Counted from the stretch's first letter, positions 1 through 8,689 are shown. The stretch: 64,000 nt of DNA from Fulvimarina sp039652615 (GCF_039652615.1 NZ_JBDJAC010000001.1:124001-188000); one strand, 5' to 3'. The notes: generated by a model not told the origin, from the letters alone. A program made the numbers and translations.

Positions 1-342
1 TGACATAATCGTTTGAATGCGGCAGATGGGATCGAGTTCCCTTCGCGCTCCTGCGCTTAGCGTCCTTCAAGGTCCGAGGCGACCATGACGAGCGCAGGAC
101 AACGTCGCGTGACGATGTCGCTAAAGAGGCTCTGCTGATCTCCTATCCTCAACAATCAGAGGCGCCGACCACGCCTGAATTTCGTCTTGTCACTATCGAC
201 AAGAGCGCTTCCATGACGTTGGCGAGACGATAAAAGCTTGGCTTTCACCTGTATACGAGGCTAGCCTGATGGACAGCGTTCGAAGAAACGCTTATTGCAA
301 TAGAGGATAATTTTCCTTTCGAGGCGTTGGTTGCGAGACCCA
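1..342. other. Non-coding left edge
   Basis: No ORF with a convincing ribosome-binding site or recognisable product is visible here on either strand; the only long reading frame is the antisense shadow of the following repressor gene. The last 50 bases hold a short palindrome described separately. A gene cut by the window edge is possible but nothing supports one. Confidence 0.5.
293..302. promoter_or_regulatory. 10-bp perfect palindrome, possible repressor operator
   Basis: TATTGCAATA is a perfect palindrome about 40 bases upstream of the S24-type repressor start and just before a GATAAT element (306-311). Repressors of this class often bind short inverted repeats in their own promoter, so autoregulation is a reasonable inference. 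There is no second copy in the immediate surroundings, and a 10-bp palindrome can arise by chance. Confidence 0.3.
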
Positions 343-993
343 ATGTTTTCACATGAAGAAGTCTGGTCGGCGATCGACGCTTTGGCCAAGCGGCATGGTC
401 TCACCCCTTCGGGCCTTGCTCGAAAGGCAGGCCTCGACCCGACGACGTTCAACAAATCCAAGCGGATGAGTTCCGATGGTCGGCCGCGCTGGCCGTCGAC
501 GGAGTCTCTGTCGAAGATCATCGAAGCGGTCAATTCGTCTTTCACGGACTTTGCGCAGCTCATGTCCGGCAAGGCGACCGATGTCGAGGCTCGCTCTCGC
601 GATTCGGCTGTCACCGTGCCACTTCTCGGGCTCGCCGAGGCGGGCGCGGGCGGCTTCTTCGACGATGCCGGGTTTCCAGCCGGGCACGGTTGGGACGAGA
701 TCACGCTTCCCGATGGCGCCGGCGAGCCGATGTATGCCCTCGAGGTTTCCGGCCGGTCCATGGAGCCGGCGTACCGCGAAGGAGACCGGATCATCGTGTC
801 GCCAACGGCCTCGGTTCGTCGCGGGGACCGGGTGGTAGTGAGAACTCGTGAGGGAGAGGTCATGGCGAAAATCCTTCAGCGGCAGACGGCACGCACGATC
901 GAACTGTCGTCGCTCAATCCGGACTTTCCGCCTCGACAGTTCGCCGTGGAAGATATCGACTGGATGGCCCGCATTCTGTGGGCAAGCCAGTAA
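343..993 (+). CDS. Helix-turn-helix regulator with S24 (LexA-like) peptidase domain
   Basis: This 216-residue protein has an N-terminal helix-turn-helix region (about residues 10-75) and a C-terminal S24 peptidase-like domain. The S24 nucleophile motif SGRSMEP places the serine at residue 139, and the general-base lysine is K176 in VMAKIL. That Ser/Lys pair and its spacing fit the LexA / CI repressor family, whose members undergo RecA-stimulated self-cleavage; whether this one cleaves cannot be read from sequence. ATG 343 is preferred over TTG 331 because it gives the normal N-terminus for the family. It lies just upstream of the nuclease-fold gene. No SOS or phage genes are nearby, so it is probably a chromosomal regulator of unknown targets. 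It is not LexA itself, because the HTH region differs from the LexA winged helix. Confidence 0.85.
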   Translation: MFSHEEVWSAIDALAKRHGLTPSGLARKAGLDPTTFNKSKRMSSDGRPRWPSTESLSKIIEAVNSSFTDFAQLMSGKATDVEARSRDSAVTVPLLGLAEAGAGGFFDDAGFPAGHGWDEITLPDGAGEPMYALEVSGRSMEPAYREGDRIIVSPTASVRRGDRVVVRTREGEVMAKILQRQTARTIELSSLNPDFPPRQFAVEDIDWMARILWASQ

Positions 994-1004
994 GCGTCGC
1001 GCCC

Positions 1005-1682
1005 ATGCGACGGTTTTATTCGTTTCTCGCAACGGCCCTCGGCCTCGTCATCGTCGTCGCAGGCCTGTTTGCGCTCGTTCCCGCTGATATCGCCGATCAG
1101 AAGAATGCCGGCGACATCGAGACCGGTGACCCCGGCAGCGGCGCAGGCGAGGCGAACGAGGAAAGTCGCGATGAGGCGCAGCCTCCGGTGCAGTCCCGGA
1201 CCATCGAGGGACGCCGGCCTGAAGGTAAGCCCTTGCAACCGCTGCGCCGTGTCGCACCCCGAGAGCCGCTTTCCAAGCTGGCGGCGCCGAAAAGCGAGCC
1301 GGAGTCCATTCAGCAGCGTCTGCTTCCGCGACCGATTGCCATCGATGCCGGTCATATCAGGATCGATCGGGCGATGATCGTTCTTCCCGGGATCGACGCG
1401 CCAGCGGCGGACGCACGCTGTGGACAGGGTGCTGGTGAATGGCCCTGCGGCACACGGGCGCGGACCGCATTGCGTGCCTATCTGCGCGGGCGCTCGGTGG
1501 AGTGCATGGCCCCGCGCGATTTCGGCGAACGCGAAGAGACCGTAACGTCGTCCTGCACGCTTGCCGGCGAGGATATCGCGGGCTGGATCGTGTCGAACGG
1601 CTGGGCCAAAGCTGTGCCGGACGGGCCCTATACAGATCTGGAGTCCAGCGCCCGAAAGGCCGGGCGCGGGATCTGGAAATAG
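1005..1682 (+). CDS. Membrane-anchored thermonuclease-fold (SNase-like) protein
   Basis: This 225-residue protein has one hydrophobic segment near the N-terminus (about residues 5-25), a proline- and charge-rich linker, and a C-terminal staphylococcal-nuclease-like domain. That domain has the pattern PGIDAP...C...WPCG..A...L.A + C, ending in GWAKAV...A...GRGIW. The pattern matches the small SNase / ExoI-like proteins of rhizobia. In many relatives the DAP triplet is followed by a glutamate; here it is DAPAAD, so catalytic competence is doubtful. ATG 1005 was chosen over GTG 978, which would overlap the upstream repressor by 16 bases. The stop is only 3 bases from that of the convergent lysK. 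The domain probably lies in the periplasm, and the substrate is unknown. Confidence 0.7.
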   Translation: MRRFYSFLATALGLVIVVAGLFALVPADIADQKNAGDIETGDPGSGAGEANEESRDEAQPPVQSRTIEGRRPEGKPLQPLRRVAPREPLSKLAAPKSEPESIQQRLLPRPIAIDAGHIRIDRAMIVLPGIDAPAADARCGQGAGEWPCGTRARTALRAYLRGRSVECMAPRDFGEREETVTSSCTLAGEDIAGWIVSNGWAKAVPDGPYTDLESSARKAGRGIWK

Positions 1683-1685
1683 CCT

Positions 1686-3344
1686 TTAAGTCGCTCCCGC
1701 GAACTTGCCGGCCAGCGCGTCCTCGATCATCGCGCGGGTTTCGGAAATGCCGTAGAGCGCGACGAAGGACCCGAAGCGCGGGCCTTTCTCCTGGCCGAGC
1801 AGCACCTGGTAGAGCGCCTGGAACCACTCGCCCGACACGCCAGGTCCGCCATCGGGACCGGTCTTCTTCTTGTCCTGATAGCGTTCAATCGGCCGGGCGA
1901 CGTCCAGAAGCGCGTTCTGGATGGTCGCGGCGTCCGCATCCCGTGGCAGCTCCGCCAGCTTCCCATCGAGCTGTCGAAGAGCGTCCTGCTCGACCTCGTC
2001 GGGTGCGCGGAACTTTTTCGTCGGTTTGACGAAGTCGTCGTAATAGCGGATCGCATAGGTCACGAGCTGATCGAGCTCGGGGTCGCTTTGAGGCGTCACG
2101 CCCGGATAGTAGCGGGAGATGAAGCCCCAAAGCGTTTCGGCGTTCGCCGCATTCGAGGCCGAAACCAGATTGAGCAGCATGGCGAAGGGCACCTTGATGC
2201 CTTCCGTCGGCGGATTGCCCGAATGGATGTGCCAGACCGGGTTCTGGAGCTGCTGTTTCGCGTCCTGCCGCTGATAGGCCGAGACGAACTGGTAATAATC
2301 GTCGACGGCTTTCGGAATGACGTCGAAGAAAAGCTTCTTCGCCGCCTTCGGCTTGTTGAACATGTAAAAGGAAAGGCTCTTCGGCGAAGCATAGGTCAGC
2401 CATTCGTCGATGGTGAGGCCATTGCCCTTCGACTTCGATATCTTCTGGCCCCCGTCGTCGAGGAAGAGCTCGTAATTGAAGCCTTCCGGCGCGGGGTTTC
2501 CAAGGGCGCGGCAGATCTTCGAGGAGAGGTTCACCGAATCGATGAGATCCTTTCCGGCCATCTCGTAGTCGACCCCGAGCGCGGCCCAGCGAAGCGCCCA
2601 ATCGGCCTTCCACTGGCACTTGACCGACCCGCCCGTGACCGACGTCTCCATCCGCTCGCCCGTGTCCGGATCGATATAGGTGACGGTGCCCTTCTCGACG
2701 TTCCGATCGACCATGGGAACCTGAAGCACCATACCGCTGACCGGATGGACCGGCAGGAAGGGCGAATAGGTTTCGCGCCGTTCCGGACCGAGCGTCGGGA
2801 GAATAATGTCCATGACGTCGTCGTAGACGGCGAGCATCTTCAGGAGTGTCTCGTCGAAGCGGCCCGAGGCGTAGTAGTCGGTCGCCGACGCGAACTCGTA
2901 TTCGAAACCAAACGCATCGAGAAAGGCGCGCAGCCGTGCATTGTTGTGGGCTGCGAAAGATGCGTGTTCGTTGGAGAACGGGTCGGGGATGCGCGACAAC
3001 GGCTTGCCGATATGCTGAAGCAGCATATCCCGGTTGGGAACGTTGTCCGGCACCTTTCGCAAGCCGTCCATGTCGTCGGAAAAGCAGATCAGCTTGGTCG
3101 CGATCTTGCCCTCGGTGAGCGTCGTGAAGGCATTGCGCACCATGGTCGTCCGCGCGACCTCGCCGAAGGTGCCGATATGCGGCAGGCCGGAGGGCCCGTA
3201 GCCGGTCTCGAACAGCACCGTGTCCGGCATGCCGTCTTTTTCGAACCGTTTCAGCAGCTTGCGGGCCTCCTCGAACGGCCAGGCGTTCGATTCGAGCGCG
3301 AGTTCGGCAAGGCTGGAAGCTGCGGGCGGGTTCATGGCGTTCAT
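1686..3344 (-). CDS. lysK: Lysyl-tRNA synthetase, class I
   Basis: The protein is about 552 residues and attaches lysine to tRNA-Lys. It is the class I form (archaeal / alphaproteobacterial type), unrelated to the class II LysS of enterics. The class I signatures are visible: HIGT near the N-terminus (GLPHIGTFGEV) and KISKSKGNG in the middle, equivalent to HIGH and KMSKS. The C-terminal helical anticodon-binding region follows. Two nearby methionines (ATG at 3344 and 3335) are both possible starts; the longer frame extends to 3437 but adds a low-complexity Pro/Asn/Arg stretch unlike the family. The gene is convergent with the SNase-like gene and divergent from the TerB-like gene. I am confident of the function. 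Confidence 0.97.
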   Translation of the reverse strand: MNAMNPPAASSLAELALESNAWPFEEARKLLKRFEKDGMPDTVLFETGYGPSGLPHIGTFGEVARTTMVRNAFTTLTEGKIATKLICFSDDMDGLRKVPDNVPNRDMLLQHIGKPLSRIPDPFSNEHASFAAHNNARLRAFLDAFGFEYEFASATDYYASGRFDETLLKMLAVYDDVMDIILPTLGPERRETYSPFLPVHPVSGMVLQVPMVDRNVEKGTVTYIDPDTGERMETSVTGGSVKCQWKADWALRWAALGVDYEMAGKDLIDSVNLSSKICRALGNPAPEGFNYELFLDDGGQKISKSKGNGLTIDEWLTYASPKSLSFYMFNKPKAAKKLFFDVIPKAVDDYYQFVSAYQRQDAKQQLQNPVWHIHSGNPPTEGIKVPFAMLLNLVSASNAANAETLWGFISRYYPGVTPQSDPELDQLVTYAIRYYDDFVKPTKKFRAPDEVEQDALRQLDGKLAELPRDADAATIQNALLDVARPIERYQDKKKTGPDGGPGVSGEWFQALYQVLLGQEKGPRFGSFVALYGISETRAMIEDALAGKFAGAT

Positions 3345-3573
3345 TTCGTCTCGATTTTGATTGGGAGCGCGGTTCGGGGCGGGCCTTTGGCGATAAAGGG
3401 CTTCCATCCTGCGCGCTTCGCAGGGTTTAGGAAGCAATCAGGGCGAACGTCAACCAGATGTTCAAATTTCCCGACATCGTCAGGACGCGATACCGACCCG
3501 CCGACCTTGTGCGCATGCACTGTGCTCCCTAGCTTGGAAGCCGAGAAACGCCGGTCGAAAGAAGGAATAGCCG

Positions 3574-3987
3574 ATGTCCGACGGACACGCTCAGGACGCC
3601 TTGATACAGCTCATGCTCGCGGCCGCCGCAGCCGATGGTGCCATCAGCGACAAGGAGTTGCGCGAAGTCGACGAACTGATTTCGTTTCTGCCCGTCTTCG
3701 AAGGCTTCGACCGAGATCACCTTCCGGCGATCGCCGATCAGAACGCCAAGATGCTTTCGGCCGACGACGGGATCGACGCGATCGTCGAAAACCTGATCGC
3801 GAAGGTGCCGACACGGCTTTACGAAACGGCTTATGCGCTCGCGGTCGAAGTGATCTCCGCGGATGTCCGGGCAAGCCAGGCCGAGCTTCGGCTTCTCGAA
3901 ATCCTGCGCGATGCCTTCGACATGGATCGACTGACCGCCGGAGCTATCGAGCATTCGGCGCGCGTCCGGTACCGCCGTCTGAACTGA
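3574..3987 (+). CDS. TerB-family (tellurite-resistance-like) protein
   Basis: The 137-residue all-helical acidic protein has the TerB signature AAAAADGAISDKE near residues 15-30, followed by acidic helices to the C-terminus. TerB-like domains are small cytoplasmic metal-associated modules found in ter operons and as single genes; their biochemical role outside Ter complexes is unclear. A ribosome-binding site (AAGGAA) precedes the ATG. No other ter gene is in the window, so a tellurite role should not be assumed. The gene runs convergently into the solute-binding protein gene and is divergent from lysK. Confidence 0.75.
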   Translation: MSDGHAQDALIQLMLAAAAADGAISDKELREVDELISFLPVFEGFDRDHLPAIADQNAKMLSADDGIDAIVENLIAKVPTRLYETAYALAVEVISADVRASQAELRLLEILRDAFDMDRLTAGAIEHSARVRYRRLN

Positions 3988-4014
3988 TCGCGCCGACGAT
4001 CCTGGGCGCTAACC

Positions 4015-4893
4015 TTACCACGGATTGACGGGAAAATACCGCAGAAGAAGTTCGGAAAACGTGCCGTCCTCGACGATCTGGACGAGTGCGTAGTCGATCG
4101 CCTTGGCAAGCTCCGTATCCTGCGCCTGAACCGCGATCGACAGGCCTTCGCCGAGATACTGGTTCGAGAGAAACGGTCCACCGGAGAACGCACAGCAACC
4201 ATCCGCCCGTTCACTCTCCAGCCAGAAGGACAGGCTGATCCCGTCGCCGAAGAATCCGGCGATCTCGCCCGACTTCACCGCGTCCAGCGCCTCGCTCCGA
4301 TCGTCGTAAACACGCGTTTCCGCGTCCGGGAAAAACGCCCGGAACATTGCTTCGTGCGCACTGCCGCCGGAGACGCCGATGACCTTGCCTTTGAGGTTCT
4401 GCGTGATCGGAATCGCAATCGGATCGCTCTTGCGCGTGACGAAGCGTGCGGGGAACCGAAGATAGGACTGGGAAAACGAAAAGCGGTTCCGGCTTTCCGG
4501 ATCGATCGCCAGTCCCGCGATGACGGCTTCACCGCGCCCCGCTGTCAGGGCTTCCTCCAGCTCACCAAAGGGCAGGGCTTCGATCTGGCAGACCGGAAGG
4601 ACACCGAGTTCGACACAGATCGCCCGCGTCAGATCGATGTTGAAGCCGACCAGACGCCCGCGTGCATCGAGGAAGTTGAACGGCGGATAGTCCGTGGCCG
4701 TCAGGAACCGGAGGCGAGACAGATCGGGCAATTCTGGCCGAGTCAGACGTTGGCGCTGATCGATAAAACTTGGCAGTTCGACGTCTTGAGCTTGGATTTG
4801 CTCAGGTAAAGACAGAAAAGATGCCCAAAAAGCGACGAAAAGAATCGCTGATCGCAACGTAAGCGGGATAAATTCCCGTCTTGGTCTGTTCAT
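4015..4893 (-). CDS. Periplasmic solute-binding protein (SBP family 3), orphan
   Basis: This protein of about 292 residues has an N-terminal signal peptide (positive Arg-rich start, hydrophobic core of about 15 residues, Ala-X-Ala-like cut near IQAQD). The mature part is a family 3 solute-binding fold of the type that binds amino acids or small organic acids. Visible family features are FLTATDYPPFNF, LVGFNIDL, and a glycine-rich hinge GKVIGVSGGS. The final segment, with LAKAIDYAL and a terminal YFPVNPW, is also typical. No ABC permease or ATPase gene is adjacent, so it is an orphan binding protein or a sensory or enzyme-associated one. ATG 4893 gives the neatest signal peptide; ATGs at 4899 and 4914 are alternatives. 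It diverges from the glycosyltransferase gene across about 95 bases. Confidence 0.8.
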   Translation of the reverse strand: MNRPRREFIPLTLRSAILFVAFWASFLSLPEQIQAQDVELPSFIDQRQRLTRPELPDLSRLRFLTATDYPPFNFLDARGRLVGFNIDLTRAICVELGVLPVCQIEALPFGELEEALTAGRGEAVIAGLAIDPESRNRFSFSQSYLRFPARFVTRKSDPIAIPITQNLKGKVIGVSGGSAHEAMFRAFFPDAETRVYDDRSEALDAVKSGEIAGFFGDGISLSFWLESERADGCCAFSGGPFLSNQYLGEGLSIAVQAQDTELAKAIDYALVQIVEDGTFSELLLRYFPVNPW

Positions 4894-4988
4894 TCGCATC
4901 CGCGTCCCATGCATCTTTCGTATCACGCTGTCGTTTCCGGCGTTTTCTCGGTGCGACCGCGATGGTTGGGTCATCGGTGGTATAATCT

Positions 4989-7010
4989 GTGAGCGTTGTC
5001 GAGTCTCATGCCGCAACAGAGACGCTGGACCTTTCCCGGCGCCGCACAGTGCATGCGAGACGCAAAGCGGGACGCCCTGAACCGCATGAATCCGGGAGAG
5101 ACGCCTTCCATTCCTCGCGACCGGAATTTGTGTCAGATCCACTGGCATGCGCGGTTCTCGATGGGCTTGGTGTCTCACCTGCCGAAATTCGCAATGCGTC
5201 TCTCGCAGCACGACGAAATGGAACCGATGTCGCTCGCGAACTGATTTGCGAGGGCATCGTAAGGGAAGATGCGTATGCCGAGTGCGTTGCCGCTGTTCTC
5301 GGCCTTTCGTTCGAATTGCCCTCTGCAAATGATGAGATCTTGCGGCTCGGCACGGCAATCAGGCTGCCATCGGTCAGCATGCTTCGAACCTGCAATGGCG
5401 CGTCGGAGACGAAGATATTTCTCAGTCCGGCTATCGAGCAACTTCCTGCCCTCGCGCGGGAACTGACGCTCCAGACCGGCCTCGCCAAAAGCTGCCGCAT
5501 TGCGACACAATCGGCCATTCGGGAAAGGCAACTCGCTCGCAGCCAGAACGAGCGCTTCGAAAAGGCCACCATGAGCCTTTCTGCGAACTCTCCGGCGCGT
5601 TCGGCGCGGATCGTCCTCACCGGGTGGCAGAGCGCCGCAATCGGCGCTGGAGCGATCCTGTTCATCTGGTGGCTGACCGTCTCCCTCCGATATCCCGTCC
5701 TGTTGTTTCATATGCTGGCCGCCGTCTGCTTCACCGCCTGGATCGTGATGCGCTTCTGCGCGGCATTGAAACGCACGGAGCCTCCTCCGGCGGACTTCTC
5801 GCAGACGCCGCAGAAACCGCCGACCTATTCGGTGGTGGTCGCGTTGCACCGGGAGCGGGAAGTCGTCGCTCGCCTGATTGCGGGGCTCGAGGCTTTGAAC
5901 TGGCCGAAGTCGCGACTTGAGATTTTCCTGATATGCGAGGCCGATGACCAGCCGACGGTGTCGCTCTGCCGTCGCCATACCGAGGGCAAGCCCCAGTTTC
6001 ACGTTGTCCTCGTCCCGCCCGGCGAGCCTCGAACGAAGCCGAAGGCACTCAATTTCGTTCTCCCGGTCGTCAAAGGCGACTATCTGGTCCTTTACGATGC
6101 CGAGGATGTCCCCCATCCCGACCAGCTCAACGAAGCGATGGCCCGATATCGGGAAGCACCCGCGGATGTGGCGTGTCTGCAGGCACCGCTCATCATTCGA
6201 AATGCCGGCCACAACTGGCTCACCTCGATTTTCGCGATGGAATATGCGGGCCTTTTCCGCGCCTTTCTGCCCTGGCTGGCAAGGCACAGGCTTCCCATCC
6301 CGCTCGGGGGCACCAGCAACCATTTCAAGGTTTCGAGCCTCAAGGCGGTCGAGGGCTGGGATTCACACAACGTCACCGAGGATGCCGATCTCGGTATGCG
6401 CCTCAAGCGCGCCGGGTTCGGGATCGAGACCATCACGCTGCCCACCTACGAGGATGCACCGGAAGTGCTCGCGGTGTGGGTCAAGCAGAGAACCCGCTGG
6501 CTCAAGGGCTGGGTGCAGACCTACGCGGTTCATATGCGAAACCCCACAGGCACCCTGCGCGATCTCGGCGTTCGGCGTTTCATCGTGTTTCAGCTGCTCT
6601 TTCACGGCATGGTCACGTCGGCGCTGTTGCTGCCGTTCGCTGCCGTGTTGATCGCGCTTGCGATGACGGCCCAGTGGTCGGCTGGACTGAACCGTATCGT
6701 CGGCTGGCCGATCGTGGTCCTGGATCTGTCGATTCTGGGCGGCGGGTTTTTGAGTTTTATCGCACTTGCCCTTCGCGGCGCGAGCCGCAGCGAGTGGTTT
6801 GCCTGCTTCCGCTGGCTGCCGACCGTTCCTTTGTACTGGCTTTGCGTATCATACGCCGCCTATCGGGGCCTGCTTCAGCTTTTTCACACCCCGCATGCGT
6901 GGGAAAAGACCGACCACGGGCTCGCGTCCCGAGCTGACAAGCGCGATCCGCGCCACCGGATCGAGCCGGTTTTCGACATCGTGACGCGCGGGGGACGGGT
7001 CAGCCCATAG
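4989..7010 (+). CDS. Processive family 2 glycosyltransferase with GspE-N-like N-terminal domain
   Basis: This 673-residue multi-domain inner-membrane enzyme starts at a GTG. Residues about 45-130 resemble the GspE/MshE N-terminal fold (DVARELICEGIVREDAYAEC followed by LGLSF). Two membrane spans follow (about 210-255), then a GT-A catalytic domain: DAED at 370-373 (metal / nucleotide-sugar binding), TED at 463-465 (catalytic base) and QRTRW at 500-504, the Q-x-x-R-W motif of processive cellulose-synthase-like enzymes. About four C-terminal membrane spans come next. The likely role is polymerising and exporting a beta-linked exopolysaccharide; the sugar is unknown. No PilZ domain is seen. MshE-type N-domains can bind cyclic di-GMP in other proteins, so allosteric control is possible but unproven. 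No other polysaccharide genes are adjacent. Confidence 0.85.
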   Translation: MSVVESHAATETLDLSRRRTVHARRKAGRPEPHESGRDAFHSSRPEFVSDPLACAVLDGLGVSPAEIRNASLAARRNGTDVARELICEGIVREDAYAECVAAVLGLSFELPSANDEILRLGTAIRLPSVSMLRTCNGASETKIFLSPAIEQLPALARELTLQTGLAKSCRIATQSAIRERQLARSQNERFEKATMSLSANSPARSARIVLTGWQSAAIGAGAILFIWWLTVSLRYPVLLFHMLAAVCFTAWIVMRFCAALKRTEPPPADFSQTPQKPPTYSVVVALHREREVVARLIAGLEALNWPKSRLEIFLICEADDQPTVSLCRRHTEGKPQFHVVLVPPGEPRTKPKALNFVLPVVKGDYLVLYDAEDVPHPDQLNEAMARYREAPADVACLQAPLIIRNAGHNWLTSIFAMEYAGLFRAFLPWLARHRLPIPLGGTSNHFKVSSLKAVEGWDSHNVTEDADLGMRLKRAGFGIETITLPTYEDAPEVLAVWVKQRTRWLKGWVQTYAVHMRNPTGTLRDLGVRRFIVFQLLFHGMVTSALLLPFAAVLIALAMTAQWSAGLNRIVGWPIVVLDLSILGGGFLSFIALALRGASRSEWFACFRWLPTVPLYWLCVSYAAYRGLLQLFHTPHAWEKTDHGLASRADKRDPRHRIEPVFDIVTRGGRVSP

Positions 7011-7216
7011 AGCTGCGCTGAAGGGCGGCCGGTCATAGACGGTTTGTCTCTTCTGCAATGAACAGGTGCTGGCGGAGCCGAGGTAGAGGGGAAAGGCGAT
7101 CGGCCTGATCGCTCAAAGCGACGCAAACCCCAAGCTTTCGCGGCAAAGGGAATGGCGCGATGCTTCTACGACGCGCGTTTGCGCGAGTGCCGGCTACTCT
7201 GGCCAACAGGCCGCCG

Positions 7217-7414
7217 TCAGCGTTCGAAAGATGTCGAATTACAATTCTTGAAGCGCGACGCATCGGCGTCTGAACGCAGGGCACAATTCAGCTTGCGAAG
7301 CGCCTTGTTGTCCTCGCGCAGGCGCGAGATGAGCCGAGCGACGTCGCAATCGAGAGCGGAATGATCTGAAGCCGAATGCGGATAACGAAAAGTCGGAAAT
7401 TCTTCACGTCTCAT
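7217..7414 (-). CDS. Small hypothetical protein with short coiled-coil-like helix
   Basis: A 65-residue ORF begins at ATG 7414 and is preceded at good spacing by a strong purine-rich site (GGGAGGGG). The middle part, ARLISRLREDNKALRKLN, looks like a short amphipathic or coiled-coil helix; the C-terminus is Asn/Ser-rich. I do not recognise the family. The evidence for a real gene is the ribosome-binding site and the lack of any competing gene in this stretch. It lies alone between the glycosyltransferase and the acylphosphatase. Confidence 0.45.
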   Translation of the reverse strand: MRREEFPTFRYPHSASDHSALDCDVARLISRLREDNKALRKLNCALRSDADASRFKNCNSTSFER

Positions 7415-7633
7415 GATGAACCCCTCCCATCGAAGACAACGATGTCCCTTCGTCGACATCATGGATCCTACAGCAGAATTGCACGATGTGCGAGTGGTCA
7501 GCATTCGAGTAAAGTTAAATTATTCTTAATTCTTGTTACGCTGACGATCGGTCGAAAGCTGAATACCGTCATCGACGCTTGCGATTGTGTTCCTAGATTT
7601 CAGAGCTCGAGCAGGACTTGGGAGGGTGCGGTC

Positions 7634-7915
7634 ATGACGGATGCCGGATATCGAATTGTCGTCCACGGACGCGTTCAAGGCGTTGGCTTTCGCGACTGGA
7701 CGCGGAGGACGGCCTCGGCGAACGGCCTTTCAGGATGGTGCCGCAACAGACGGGACGGCACGGTGGAAATCCTGGTATCCGGTCCTCAAGCGGCGGTTGA
7801 GGCGTTTCGTGAGGACGTGAAAGAGGGGCCTTCGGCTGCCCATGTCGAAGACATTGATGTTAGCGAAAGCGACGAACGCTTCTCGGGCGAATTCGAACTC
7901 CGTGCGACGGCCTGA
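7634..7915 (+). CDS. acyP: Acylphosphatase
   Basis: The 93-residue cytoplasmic enzyme hydrolyses carboxyl-phosphate bonds of acyl phosphates. It has the signature VHGRVQGVGFRDWTRR, with the catalytic arginine in GVGFRDW, and the second motif GWCRNRRDGTVEIL, with the catalytic asparagine in CRNR. The length is typical for the family. ATG 7634 is preceded by GGGAGGG; the frame stays open upstream to 7376 but that part has no family similarity. The stop codon lies inside a hairpin shared with the convergent lipB. Confidence 0.95.
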   Translation: MTDAGYRIVVHGRVQGVGFRDWTRRTASANGLSGWCRNRRDGTVEILVSGPQAAVEAFREDVKEGPSAAHVEDIDVSESDERFSGEFELRATA

Positions 7916-7937
7916 AACCGTCCCCCAGACGGTTCAG
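7912..7937. terminator. Hairpin across convergent acyP and lipB stops
   Basis: CTGAAACCGTC and GACGGTTCAG pair over 10 bp with one bulged A and a short C-rich loop. The structure covers both stop codons, so it could end transcription in both directions. There is no U-run on either side, so the strength is uncertain. Confidence 0.45.
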
Positions 7938-8689
7938 ACCGTGTCTGTCGTCAGTCCGAAGATCGCTTCGAAACGACGGCGAAGCAGCGTATCCACCTCG
8001 GGCATGGATATGAGATGGCCGAGATCGGCAAGGCTCGTTACGCCGTGATCGCGAACGCCGCATGGCACGATCCCCGAAAAGTGCGTCAGGTCAGGGTCGA
8101 CGTTCAGGGATATTCCGTGGAACGTGACCCATTTGCGCACCCGAATGCCGATGGCCGCGATCTTGTCCTCTGCGGGTGAGCCATCGGGAAGCGGCGGGCG
8201 TTCGGGCCGTTCGACCCAGACGCCGACCCGATCCTCCCGGCGCTCTCCCTTGATGTGGAAGTCTGCAAGGGTGGCGATGATCCAGGCTTCGAGCGCGGCG
8301 ACAAAGGCCCGGATATCCTGCCGGCGCCGTTTCAGGTCGAGGCAGACATAGGCGATGCGCTGGCCAGGCCCGTGATAGGTGTACTCGCCGCCCCGGCCGG
8401 CTTCGTAGACGGGAAACCGCGTCGCATCGACGAGATCGGCGGCTTTGGCTTTCGTGCCCGCTGTATAAAGCGGGGGATGCTCGATGAGAAAGACAGTCTC
8501 CGGTGCCGTGCCCGCGTCGATTCCCGCGACGCGCTGTTCCATCATCGCAAGCGCGCTCGGGTAATCGGTGAGGCCGTCGACGATTTCCCAACTGACAGGC
8601 GGCGCGCCTGCCTGGGCCGGAAAGGCTTCGGCAGTGGTCGCAAGGCGGGGGCTGGGGGAGGGCGCGGTGGCCGGCGCGATCGCAATCAT
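7934..8689 (-). CDS. lipB: Octanoyltransferase (lipoyl(octanoyl) transferase)
   Basis: This 251-residue enzyme transfers octanoate from acyl carrier protein to the lipoyl domains of 2-oxoacid dehydrogenases and the glycine cleavage H protein, the first step of de novo lipoylation. The LipB signature GEYTYHGPGQ, the conserved lysine region KIAAIGIRVRKWVTFHG and the catalytic cysteine in IVPCGV are all present. ATG 8689 is used; an upstream in-frame start at 8737 adds only a short unconserved leader. The N-terminal 30 residues are Ala/Pro-rich. It is convergent with acyP, and the tRNA-Leu gene lies upstream on the other strand. Confidence 0.96.
   Translation of the reverse strand: MIAIAPATAPSPSPRLATTAEAFPAQAGAPPVSWEIVDGLTDYPSALAMMEQRVAGIDAGTAPETVFLIEHPPLYTAGTKAKAADLVDATRFPVYEAGRGGEYTYHGPGQRIAYVCLDLKRRRQDIRAFVAALEAWIIATLADFHIKGERREDRVGVWVERPERPPLPDGSPAEDKIAAIGIRVRKWVTFHGISLNVDPDLTHFSGIVPCGVRDHGVTSLADLGHLISMPEVDTLLRRRFEAIFGLTTDTV

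Noticed and set aside
2088..4028. 646-residue plus-strand open frame opposite lysK and TerB
   Set aside because: It is antisense to the complete class I LysRS gene; its translation has no domain and an Arg-rich composition typical of shadow frames in high-GC DNA.
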